From Flavobacterium degerlachei (GTDB taxonomy: Bacteria > Bacteroidota > Bacteroidia > Flavobacteriales > Flavobacteriaceae), in assembly GCF_900106645.1 (NCBI RefSeq), contig NZ_FNMV01000003.1, positions 232,238-296,237 on the forward strand: DNA of 64,000 nt, written 5' to 3'. Below, one piece after another: positions 56,774 through 64,000 of the stretch. Each line of letters opens with the position of its first letter. The first letter of the stretch is position 1. The notes beneath the pieces were generated by a model that saw only the letters and a program-made list of their open reading frames with translations, did not search any database and was not told where the DNA came from. Made by a program: the position numbers and the translations under genes.

Positions 56774-56883
56774 TGTTTAAACTAGATTGATTAAAAACGA
56801 ATTGGTTTACAATAGTTTGAAGATACTTCTATAATGTCATACTTTATCCCAAATTTTCGGGACTGAATCTTAAATAATTTTCA

Positions 56884-56891
56884 TACTTTTG
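56884..56891 (+). promoter_or_regulatory. Putative -7 box of tpx
   Basis: TACTTTTG matches TAnnTTTG, 24 bases before the tpx ATG. Confidence 0.5.
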
Positions 56892-56914
56892 AACCTTAAC
56901 AAAAAACAAAAAAA

Positions 56915-57412
56915 ATGGCTTCAATAACATTAGGAGGAAATCCAATACATACATCAGGTGAATTACCAAAAGTAGGTTCTAAACTAGCTGATTTTAAATT
57001 GATACAAAACGACCTTTCAGTTGCTTCACTAAGTGATTTTGCAGGTAAAAAATTGATTCTAAATATCTTTCCAAGTATTGATACAGGAACATGTGCTGCA
57101 TCCGTTAGAAAATTTAACGAAACTGCTGGAAATTTAGAAAACACTACTGTATTATGTATTTCAAGAGATTTACCTTTTGCACAAAAACGTTTTTGTGGTG
57201 CTGAAGGACTTGAAAATGTAGTTAACTTATCTGATTTTCAAGAAGGAACATTCGGTAAAGTAAATGGTTTAGAAATTGTTGATGGTCCATTAGCCGGATT
57301 ACATTCAAGAGTGCTTATCGTAGCAGATGCCAATGGAACAATCACCCATGCAGAGCAGGTTCCAGAAATTGCAGATGAACCAAATTACGAAGCTGCATTA
57401 GCTGCCTTATAA
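56915..57412 (+). CDS. tpx: Thiol peroxidase (Tpx, atypical 2-Cys peroxiredoxin)
   Basis: This is a 165-residue peroxidase of the Tpx family. The opening ITLGGNPIHTSGELPKVG and the active site PSIDTGTCAASVRKFN (peroxidatic Cys at about 60) are followed by the resolving Cys in FAQKRFCGAEGLENV. Length and spacing are normal. It acts mainly on alkyl peroxides, with thioredoxin as donor. It stands 200 bases after DUF6952 with its own promoter, and dgkA follows 11 bases on. The second peroxidase makes this a peroxide-defence neighbourhood. Confidence 0.95.
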   Translation: MASITLGGNPIHTSGELPKVGSKLADFKLIQNDLSVASLSDFAGKKLILNIFPSIDTGTCAASVRKFNETAGNLENTTVLCISRDLPFAQKRFCGAEGLENVVNLSDFQEGTFGKVNGLEIVDGPLAGLHSRVLIVADANGTITHAEQVPEIADEPNYEAALAAL

Positions 57413-57422
57413 CAGCTAACTG

Positions 57423-57797
57423 ATGGAATTTCAAAAAGACAATACTTTCGTTACAGGAAGATTAAAAAGTGTTTCTTACGCTTTTAAAGGAGCTTTAAAA
57501 TTAATCACGACAGAACACAGTGTGATGGTGCAATTTTCAATTGGAATATTGCTGACCATCGCTGGGTTCTATTTTGGTATTACTCCCACTGAGTGGCTTT
57601 TTCAGACTATGGCTATAGGCTTAGTGATGAGCATTGAAGGCCTGAACACCGCTGTTGAAAAAGTAGCCGATTTTATTCATCCTAATTACGATGAAAGAAT
57701 TGGTTTTATAAAAGACATTGCGGCTGGAGCGGTATTTTTTGCAGCTATAACAGCTATAATTATCGGTTTAATCATTTACATTCCACGAATTTCATAG
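57423..57797 (+). CDS. dgkA: Diacylglycerol/undecaprenol kinase family protein
   Basis: This 124-residue membrane kinase of the prokaryotic DgkA family has three hydrophobic segments and the catalytic signature SIEGLNTAVEKVADFIHP (Glu and Asn of the E-x4-N-E-like site), then ERIGFIKDIAAGAVFFAAI. The N-terminal FTKGA-type helix appears as SYAFKGALKLITTEHS. In Gram-negative bacteria it phosphorylates diacylglycerol; some members act on undecaprenol. It lies 11 bases after tpx and 20 bases before ftsK, so it is likely in the same transcript. Confidence 0.92.
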   Translation: MEFQKDNTFVTGRLKSVSYAFKGALKLITTEHSVMVQFSIGILLTIAGFYFGITPTEWLFQTMAIGLVMSIEGLNTAVEKVADFIHPNYDERIGFIKDIAAGAVFFAAITAIIIGLIIYIPRIS

Positions 57798-57816
57798 GTA
57801 TTAAGTACAATTAAGA

Positions 57817-60258
57817 ATGGCGAAAACAACAAAAAAAGAACCTTTAGACAAGAAAGCAAATTCTAAAACTAAAGCAGATAAACCTTGGGAAATAACAAAA
57901 CAGCACAAAATCGTTTTGGGAAGTCTTCTTATATTGTTTTCTGTCGCTTTATTGGTTGCCTTTATATCCTTTTACATCCACGGACAAGAAGACCAAAGTG
58001 CTGTTTCTGAATTGACTGACAGATCTGAAACTGTTCAAAACTGGCTAGGTAAGTTTGGAGCCTTTCTGGCTGACATCATTGTTTACAAAGGTTTTGGACT
58101 TGCTTCGTTCCTATTTGTTCGATTGTTTTTCCTGACTGGACTTTTTATGATTCTAGGCATGTCAACAAAAAAACTCAAAGGAATCTGGTTCTGGGATTTA
58201 TTTGCCTTAATTATAATATCCGTTTTATTAGGTTTTTTCGCAACCTCATTACCTGAATTAGGCGGTACGGTAGGTTATGAATTAAATTTGTTCCTGCAGG
58301 ATTATATTGGAAAAACAGGAACTTTACTGACACTGATTTTTGGACTTATCATTTATGTGATATTCAAAATCAAATTATCTCCAGAAAAGATTCAGTCTTT
58401 TTTCGAGAATACTAAAAAAGAAATCAAATCTGATTTAGGTACAGTAGCCGCTACAAAAGGCGACGGTGTCTACAATCTAGAAGAATTTGCAATAACTGAG
58501 GAAAAAGAACTAGAAGATATTCCAGTTAAGCCAAAACCTGCTCAATTTGAAGTAGATAAGGAAGCCTTGAAGCCTACAATTTCACATTCCTCAGAAATCA
58601 AACTCACTCCTAGTCCTAAACCAACAGCTGCTGAAGTTGCTGCAGCGGATACCAGCTCCACTCTTGACGATACTTTTGTTGTAGAAACTGCTCCAGAAGA
58701 AGAGATTATTGAGGAGAATCTGGCGTCTAGACTCGTTTCTGATTTTGGTCTATTCGATCCGACTTTGGATTTATCCAATTACAAATACCCAACAATTGAT
58801 TTGCTAAAAGAATATTCTACTGGTGGGATTACGATCAACCAAGAAGAATTAGAAGAAAATAAAAACAGGATTGTAGATACCCTTCGCAATTATAAAATTG
58901 AAATTGCTCAAATAAAAGCGACAGTTGGTCCATCGGTAACCTTATATGAAATTGTTCCTGAAGCAGGAATTCGTATTTCTAAAATCAAGAATCTTGAGGA
59001 TGATATCGCATTATCACTTTCGGCATTAGGAATTCGTATCATTGCCCCTATTCCTGGGAAAGGAACGATTGGAATCGAGGTTCCAAACAAGAATCCTACC
59101 ATGGTTTCAATGAAAAGCGTTATAGGCTCAGCTAAGTTTCAGGAAGCCGAAATGGAATTGCCAATTGCCCTTGGAAAAACAATTTCAAATGAAACCTTTG
59201 TTGTCGATTTAGCTAAGATGCCCCATTTATTGATGGCTGGAGCTACTGGACAAGGAAAATCTGTTGGTTTAAATGCAGTTCTTACTTCTTTACTATACAA
59301 GAAACACCCTGCCGAAGTGAAGTTTGTTTTGGTTGACCCAAAAAAGGTAGAATTAACGCTTTTCAACAAAATTGAAAGACATTATTTAGCTAAACTTCCT
59401 GATTCAGAAGATGCCATTCTTACTGACAATGCCAAAGTGGTAAATACTTTGAACTCGTTGTGCGTAGAAATGGACAATCGTTACTCGTTGTTGAAAGACG
59501 CGATGGTGCGAAATATTAAAGAATATAATGAAAAATTTAAAGGAAGAAAATTAAATCCAGATAACGGACACCGATTTTTACCTTATATAATATTAGTTGT
59601 CGATGAGTTTGCCGATTTGATTATGACTGCCGGTAAAGAGGTAGAAGTTCCCATTGCGCGTTTGGCTCAATTAGCTCGTGCAATTGGAATTCACTTAATC
59701 ATTGCGACCCAAAGACCATCTGTAAACGTAATTACAGGTTTGATTAAAGCCAACTTCCCAGCGAGAATAGCGTTTAGAGTAACCTCTAAAATTGATTCCC
59801 GAACTATTTTGGATACTGCAGGAGCTGACCAATTAATAGGACGTGGAGATATGCTTTATACTAATGGTAATGATATCGTGCGTGTACAATGTGCTTTTAT
59901 CGATACTCCAGAGGTAGAAAAAATCACTGATTTCATTGGTTCACAAAAGGCATATGCTACTGCTTATTTGCTTCCTGAGTTTGTAGGAGAAGATAGTGGC
60001 ATTAATCTTGATGTGGATATATCCGAGAGAGATACTTTGTTTAGAGAAGCTGCCGAGATTATTGTTAATGCACAACAAGGTTCGGCATCATTGTTGCAAA
60101 GGAAACTGAAACTGGGTTACAACAGAGCTGGTCGATTGATAGACCAACTTGAAGCAGCCGGAATTGTGGGACCGTTTGAAGGAAGCAAAGCACGTGGTGT
60201 AAATATCCTGGACATGAGTTCTCTTGATCAATTTTTTAACAATGAACAAAACAATTAA
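57817..60258 (+). CDS. ftsK: DNA translocase FtsK/SpoIIIE
   Basis: This 813-residue membrane-anchored translocase moves chromosome ends through the division septum. There are four to five N-terminal membrane segments (about 30-190), an acidic/proline-rich linker (about 195-300), an alpha/beta motor with Walker A GATGQGKSVGLN, LVDPKKVEL, Walker B ILVVDEFADLIM and IIATQRPSVNVITG. A C-terminal gamma winged helix (KLKLGYNRAGRLIDQLEAAGIVG) reads orienting sequences. The linker is short, as is usual outside enterobacteria. A LolA-like gene follows after 4 bases. Confidence 0.95.
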   Translation: MAKTTKKEPLDKKANSKTKADKPWEITKQHKIVLGSLLILFSVALLVAFISFYIHGQEDQSAVSELTDRSETVQNWLGKFGAFLADIIVYKGFGLASFLFVRLFFLTGLFMILGMSTKKLKGIWFWDLFALIIISVLLGFFATSLPELGGTVGYELNLFLQDYIGKTGTLLTLIFGLIIYVIFKIKLSPEKIQSFFENTKKEIKSDLGTVAATKGDGVYNLEEFAITEEKELEDIPVKPKPAQFEVDKEALKPTISHSSEIKLTPSPKPTAAEVAAADTSSTLDDTFVVETAPEEEIIEENLASRLVSDFGLFDPTLDLSNYKYPTIDLLKEYSTGGITINQEELEENKNRIVDTLRNYKIEIAQIKATVGPSVTLYEIVPEAGIRISKIKNLEDDIALSLSALGIRIIAPIPGKGTIGIEVPNKNPTMVSMKSVIGSAKFQEAEMELPIALGKTISNETFVVDLAKMPHLLMAGATGQGKSVGLNAVLTSLLYKKHPAEVKFVLVDPKKVELTLFNKIERHYLAKLPDSEDAILTDNAKVVNTLNSLCVEMDNRYSLLKDAMVRNIKEYNEKFKGRKLNPDNGHRFLPYIILVVDEFADLIMTAGKEVEVPIARLAQLARAIGIHLIIATQRPSVNVITGLIKANFPARIAFRVTSKIDSRTILDTAGADQLIGRGDMLYTNGNDIVRVQCAFIDTPEVEKITDFIGSQKAYATAYLLPEFVGEDSGINLDVDISERDTLFREAAEIIVNAQQGSASLLQRKLKLGYNRAGRLIDQLEAAGIVGPFEGSKARGVNILDMSSLDQFFNNEQNN

Positions 60259-60262
60259 TACT

Positions 60263-60904
60263 ATGAAAAAATTTATTCTAATTACCTTTATTCTGCTTTT
60301 TAGCCTTTCGACACAAGCCCAAGACAAAAAGGCAAAAGCCCTTTTAGATCAGGTAACATCAAAAGTAAGAAGCTACAATAATATCGTAATTGATTTTAAA
60401 TACTCTTTAAATAATGCTAAAGAAAACATAAACCAAGACAGCAAAGGAAACGTTACAATGAAAAACGACCAATATGTTTTGAACTTTATGGGCATCACTA
60501 AAATTTTTGACGGAAAGAAAACTTACACTATTGTTCCAGAAGATGAAGAAATCACAATATCAAATCTAAACGAAAAAGACGATAGTGCTATTACGCCATC
60601 AAAAATGTTGACATTTTTCAATAGTGGCTACCGATATTCAATGGATATCCTACAAGATGTTAGAGGAAGAAAAATTCAATATATCAAACTAGTACCTACA
60701 AATGCAAAAGATCAAAGAAAAGAGATCCTATTGGGTATAGATGTACAAACAAAACACATCTATAATTTGATTGAAGTGGGTAAAAAAGGAACAAAAACGA
60801 CTTTAACCGTTAATTCTTTTAAAACCAATCAACCTTTGTCAAAAAATCAATTTACCTTTGCCGAAAGTAAATATCCAAATTACTACATCAATAAATTAGA
60901 TTAA
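60263..60904 (+). CDS. lolA: LolA-like outer membrane lipoprotein carrier protein
   Basis: This 213-residue periplasmic protein has a signal peptide MKKFILITFILLFSLSTQAQ. The mature part begins with a helix (KAKALLDQVTSKVRSYNNIVIDFKY) and continues with beta strands, in the LolA/LolB half-barrel pattern that carries lipoproteins across the periplasm. Bacteroidota LolA relatives are divergent, and this annotation rests on fold pattern and size. The frame opens at 60224 inside ftsK, but the ATG at 60263 begins the signal peptide. It sits between ftsK and an LptF/G permease, fitting an envelope-biogenesis operon. Confidence 0.85.
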   Translation: MKKFILITFILLFSLSTQAQDKKAKALLDQVTSKVRSYNNIVIDFKYSLNNAKENINQDSKGNVTMKNDQYVLNFMGITKIFDGKKTYTIVPEDEEITISNLNEKDDSAITPSKMLTFFNSGYRYSMDILQDVRGRKIQYIKLVPTNAKDQRKEILLGIDVQTKHIYNLIEVGKKGTKTTLTVNSFKTNQPLSKNQFTFAESKYPNYYINKLD

Positions 60905-60912
60905 ATTATTAG

Positions 60913-62373
60913 GTGAAAATTCTCGACAAATACTTATTAAAAACATTCCTGATTACATTTACTACGGTATTTGTAATCTTGTTTTTTATATTCATACTTC
61001 AAACGGTTTGGTTATTTATAGCTGAGTTAGCTGGTAAAGACTTGGATATAGCATTAATTATAAAGTTTTTACTATTTTCGATGCCTCGAATAATCCCCTT
61101 GGTATTACCCCTATCCATTTTATTGGCTTCCATAATGACTTTTGGAAACCTAGCCGAGAATTATGAATTTGCAGCTATGAAATCTTCTGGTATCTCTTTG
61201 CAAAGAGCAATGAGAAGCTTAACTGTATTTATTCTCTTAATGAGTGTTGTGGCTTTCTTTTTTGCCAATAATGTCATTCCTTTTGCCGAATATAAGTTTA
61301 TCAATTTCAGAAAAAACATTGCACAGGTTAAACCTGCCATGGCTATAACAGAAGGTCAGTTTAGTGATGTGGGCTTGTACAACATCAAAGTCAACAAAAA
61401 ATCAGGAGAAAATGGCAACGTATTGACTGGTATCACCATTCATAAAAAATCCAACATTGGCGACGGAAGCAAAACCGTAATAAAAGCCAAAGACGGAATC
61501 CTGATAAGCAGTGAAGAATCAAGTATCCTGCAATTAGTGCTGAATAATGGTAATTACTACGAAGACATTGTACCCAAAAAATATGAAGATCGCAATAAAT
61601 TACCTTTTGCGAAAAGCTCCTTCAAGAAATACACTATCAATATCGATTTGTCACAATTGAACAAAGTAGATGTTGACGACGAGAATATTGCCAACACTAA
61701 TACTATGTTGACAGTAAACGAGTTAAAATACACCTTAGATTCATTAGATAAAAATTTCAAGAATGAAATCATTTCCTTTTCGGAAAATATCAATCTAAGA
61801 ACTGGGATACCTCAAAACAATAACAACAACATTATCGTTGATGCAGAAAAGCCAGTTAAGAAAGTAAACAAAAAACTTCCAGATAACATCTTGTCATTAT
61901 ATACTAATGAGCAAAAATCGGAAATCTTAAAAATGGCGAGCAGTAACGTTAATAGCACAGGATATTCTATTGACGCAACTAAAGTCAATTTAGCAAACAA
62001 ACAAAAAAACATCAACAACCACTTACTGGCTTTTTACGATAAATTCGTGATTGCATATGCCTGCTTAATGATGTTTTTTATAGGTGCTCCTCTGGGTGCC
62101 ATCATCCGAAAAGGTGGACTTGGACTGCCCATTATTTTTGCAGTTTTGATATTCATCTCATTTCATTTCATAAACACTTTTGGAAAAAGAATTGCGCAAG
62201 AAAACGGCATGTCCCCTTTTATGGGCGCCTGGATGTCTTCGTTTATTTTGACCCCATTGGCCATACTGTTGACCTACAGAGCAACAAATGACATTGGTTT
62301 AATAAATATGGACGTTATCTTAGCTCCTATCCAAAAATTATTTCAAAAATTATTTCCATCCAAAAAAAAATAA
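60913..62373 (+). CDS. LptF/LptG family permease (YjgP/YjgQ)
   Basis: This 486-residue inner-membrane subunit belongs to the lipopolysaccharide export ABC complex LptB2FG. Three membrane segments at the N-terminus ([16 protein letters not shown] typical opening), a beta-jellyroll periplasmic domain of about 280 residues and three C-terminal segments ([21 protein letters not shown]) match LptF/G. The gene starts with GTG at 60913, 8 bases after the lolA stop; no ATG lies near. An insertion of low-complexity, Asn-rich residues near 300 enlarges the periplasmic part. Whether it is LptF or LptG cannot be told here. Confidence 0.9.
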   Translation: MKILDKYLLKTFLITFTTVFVILFFIFILQTVWLFIAELAGKDLDIALIIKFLLFSMPRIIPLVLPLSILLASIMTFGNLAENYEFAAMKSSGISLQRAMRSLTVFILLMSVVAFFFANNVIPFAEYKFINFRKNIAQVKPAMAITEGQFSDVGLYNIKVNKKSGENGNVLTGITIHKKSNIGDGSKTVIKAKDGILISSEESSILQLVLNNGNYYEDIVPKKYEDRNKLPFAKSSFKKYTINIDLSQLNKVDVDDENIANTNTMLTVNELKYTLDSLDKNFKNEIISFSENINLRTGIPQNNNNNIIVDAEKPVKKVNKKLPDNILSLYTNEQKSEILKMASSNVNSTGYSIDATKVNLANKQKNINNHLLAFYDKFVIAYACLMMFFIGAPLGAIIRKGGLGLPIIFAVLIFISFHFINTFGKRIAQENGMSPFMGAWMSSFILTPLAILLTYRATNDIGLINMDVILAPIQKLFQKLFPSKKK

Positions 62374-62382
62374 ATTCTTATC

Positions 62383-63516
62383 ATGGTTACAAGTAAAATT
62401 AAGCTTAATACAATTGAAGAAGCAATAGAAGATATACGACAAGGAAAAATCATCATCGTTGTTGATGATGAGGATCGTGAAAACGAAGGTGATTTCTTGG
62501 CAGCAGCTGAAATGGTAACGCCAGAAATGATTAACTTCATGGCTACTCACGGACGCGGATTAATATGTGCTCCATTAACTGAAAGCCGTTGTAAAGAATT
62601 AGGTTTACATGTTATGGTTACTAACAATACTGACCCAATGGAAACGGCCTTTACTGTTTCAGTTGATTTAAGAGGAAACGGAGTAACTACGGGAATATCT
62701 GCTGGCGATAGAGCTAAAACTGTTTTAGCCTTGACATCTGCTGATACCAAACCGCATGATTTAGCAAGACCTGGACATGTTTTCCCATTGATTGCAAAAC
62801 AAGGTGGTGTTCTTAGAAGAACTGGACATACAGAAGCAGCTATTGATTTTGCAAGACTTGCCGGATTTAAATCGGCTGGGGTTATTGTAGAAGTAATGAA
62901 TGAGGATGGTAGCATGGCTCGTTTACCGCAATTAGTAAAAGTGGCGAAAAAATTTGATTTGAAGTTAGTTTCTATCGAAGACCTTGTAGCATACAGAATG
63001 CAACACGACAGCCTAATCATCAAAAAAGAAGATTTTGATATCCAAACCCGTTTTGGAACTTTCCGTCTAAGAGCTTACGAACAAACGACCAACAAACAAA
63101 TTCATATTGCTTTAACAAAAGGGACATGGAATTTAGGCGATGCCGTATTAACAAGAATCCACTCTTCACAAGTAAATAATGATTTATTAGGCACATTGAC
63201 TAATAATGAAGACCAACAATTAGACGACATGTTTAAGGTGATTAACGAACAAGGAAAGGGAGCTGTGATCTTTATAAATCAAGACATGCAATCGGTAAAT
63301 TTATTGAACCGTCTAGCTGAGTTAAAAGTAATACAAGCAGCAGGAGAAATCAAAGCGCCAAAAATTAAAATTGACAGCAAAGATTTTGGAATTGGAGCAC
63401 AAATTTTGCACGATATAGACATTTCAAAAATCCGATTGGTATCTAATACTCAACAAGAAAAACGTGTTGGAATGATAGGTTACGGCCTTGAAATCACAGA
63501 ATACGTAAGTTATTAG
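62383..63516 (+). CDS. ribBA: RibBA: DHBP synthase with a degenerate GTP cyclohydrolase II domain
   Basis: This 377-residue riboflavin enzyme has an N-terminal 3,4-dihydroxy-2-butanone 4-phosphate synthase domain (about 1-205). It looks intact: [32 protein letters not shown] and [17 protein letters not shown]. The C-terminal GCH II domain (about 206-377) keeps the fold ([20 protein letters not shown]) but not the chemistry. The zinc motif CxxGDxxxSxxCDC reads [16 protein letters not shown], with no cysteine, and the RQEGRGIGL loop reads NQDMQSVN. It should therefore make only DHBP. The gene is 9 bases after the LptF/G gene. Confidence 0.93.
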   Translation: MVTSKIKLNTIEEAIEDIRQGKIIIVVDDEDRENEGDFLAAAEMVTPEMINFMATHGRGLICAPLTESRCKELGLHVMVTNNTDPMETAFTVSVDLRGNGVTTGISAGDRAKTVLALTSADTKPHDLARPGHVFPLIAKQGGVLRRTGHTEAAIDFARLAGFKSAGVIVEVMNEDGSMARLPQLVKVAKKFDLKLVSIEDLVAYRMQHDSLIIKKEDFDIQTRFGTFRLRAYEQTTNKQIHIALTKGTWNLGDAVLTRIHSSQVNNDLLGTLTNNEDQQLDDMFKVINEQGKGAVIFINQDMQSVNLLNRLAELKVIQAAGEIKAPKIKIDSKDFGIGAQILHDIDISKIRLVSNTQQEKRVGMIGYGLEITEYVSY

Positions 63517-63622
63517 AACTATTTCTAATTGTTTTTAATTTCATTTCAATTGCTAATAGAAAGAGAATGAATCAATTAAAAAGTAAATTAAAAAATAGTC
63601 TTTTTTTTTATCCAAATAGGCT

Positions 63623-63651
63623 TTGAAAACCAAAAAAGCACCCTATATTTG
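63623..63651 (+). promoter_or_regulatory. Promoter of tRNA-Ser
   Basis: TTG at 63623-63625 and TATATTTG at 63644-63651 are separated by 18 bases. This is the best match in the window to the Bacteroidetes TTG-N19-TAnnTTTG consensus. Confidence 0.7.
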
Positions 63652-63683
63652 CACTCGCAATCAGTAAATGATCGCGAGTTACT

Positions 63684-63768
63684 GGAGAAATGGCAGAGCG
63701 GTCGAATGCGGCAGTCTTGAAAACTGTTGACTGTAACAGGTCCGGGGGTTCGAATCCCTCTTTCTCCG
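63684..63768 (+). tRNA. tRNA-Ser (anticodon UGA)
   Basis: An 85-base class II tRNA. The acceptor stem GGAGAAA pairs with TTTCTCC, with discriminator G. The anticodon loop CTTGAAA gives TGA at 63718-63720. The variable arm is long, as in tRNA-Ser, and the T arm GGGGGTTCGAATCCCTC is canonical. CCA is not encoded. Confidence 0.95.
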
Positions 63769-63779
63769 CAGAATTAAAG

Positions 63780-63817
63780 CCCTAACAACTGATTATCAGT
63801 GAGTTAGGGTTTTTTTG
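63780..63817 (+). terminator. Terminator after tRNA-Ser
   Basis: CCCTAAC-A-ACTGAT / ATCAGT-GA-GTTAGGG is a bulged hairpin followed by a T run. Two more small hairpins (TTGCTT/AAGCAA at 63815 and GCTTGCTT/AAGCAAGC at 63839-63858) follow. Confidence 0.8.
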
Positions 63818-63925
63818 CTTTTTAAGCAAGTGACAAAGGCTTGCTTTTAGAAGCAAGCGGATCAAGTCTAAATGTTGTGGGGAAATATATAAATAACGAC
63901 TTTTGCATTTATAAAATATATCTCA

Positions 63926-64000
63926 ATGCAAGATTCCTACAGCGAACTGATCAAGTTATTATTGCCAGAAATTATTGTTGAATATTTCGAACTTACTTCC
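63926..64000 (+). CDS. ISAon1-like transposase, N-terminal fragment (cut by window end)
   Basis: From the ATG at 63926 the frame stays open to the window end: MQDSYSELIKLLLPEIIVEY and five more residues. The opening resembles the short N-region protein of ISAon1-type insertion sequences, which are frequent in Flavobacteriia. Only 25 codons are visible, and I cannot define the left inverted repeat in 63859-63925. The element lies about 160 bases from the tRNA-Ser 3' end. Confidence 0.6.
   Translation, partial: MQDSYSELIKLLLPEIIVEYFELTS

Noticed and set aside
62374..62382. FMN riboswitch before ribBA
   Set aside because: Only 9 bases separate ribBA from the preceding gene, leaving no room for one.
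1..64000. CRISPR array, restriction-modification or other defence island
   Set aside because: No regularly spaced repeats, Cas, methylase, nuclease or toxin-antitoxin genes were recognised on either strand.

Overview
The window comes from an AT-rich member of the Bacteroidota, most likely a Flavobacterium or close relative. The support is a SusC/SusD outer-membrane pair, repeated TAnnTTTG-type -7 boxes typical of the Bacteroidetes primary sigma factor, A-rich leaders in place of strong Shine-Dalgarno sites, a DUF6952 gene beside peroxiredoxin and thioredoxin genes, and a partial ISAon1-like transposase. No rRNA is present, so the genus is an inference. Most of the window is ordinary chromosome, with one tRNA-Ser(UGA) near the right end.

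Region 1 (1-9283) holds the end of a hybrid sensor kinase, a YpfJ-type metalloprotease, a small unknown protein, an RhlE-like RNA helicase, a DUF3024 gene flanked by integron-like core sites, ComM and a FAD oxidoreductase. Region 2 (9284-14546) is a tight five-gene operon: sodium:solute symporter, GNAT acetyltransferase, M20 amidohydrolase, alanine racemase and an ornithine-racemase-like enzyme. It looks built for acylated or D-amino acids. Two secreted amidohydrolase-family proteins and an ammonium channel follow (14713-20636). Region 3 (20712-33752) carries pabB-tilS-dsbD, DoxX, a lipocalin, dihydrolipoyl dehydrogenase, an Lrp regulator divergent from marC and a Cys/Met lyase, a DUF4442 protein and an amino-acid permease.

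Region 4 (34052-53345) is the most interesting part. Read together it encodes a route for using or recycling peptidoglycan sugars: SusC/SusD uptake, a DigH-like glycan hydrolase, AmpG-like and sodium:solute importers, NagZ, AnmK, MurQ, a GlcN6P deaminase fused to a PIG-L deacetylase domain, and an FAD/Fe-S dehydrogenase that could oxidise the D-lactate released by MurQ. A DeoR-family regulator sits in the middle. The spacers in front of nagB and susC carry four sites of the form TGC-N7-TGC, one overlapping the susC promoter. A decayed NagX-like (DUF5009) gene lies 43 bases after anmK.

Region 5 (53583-63516) holds an NhaC antiporter, a peroxide-defence set (AhpC-type peroxiredoxin, thioredoxin, DUF6952, Tpx) with repeat-rich spacers, and a same-strand envelope run: DgkA, FtsK, a LolA-like protein, an LptF/G permease and RibBA. 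The GTP cyclohydrolase II half of RibBA has lost its zinc-binding cysteines. The right edge has tRNA-Ser, hairpins and the start of an insertion sequence.
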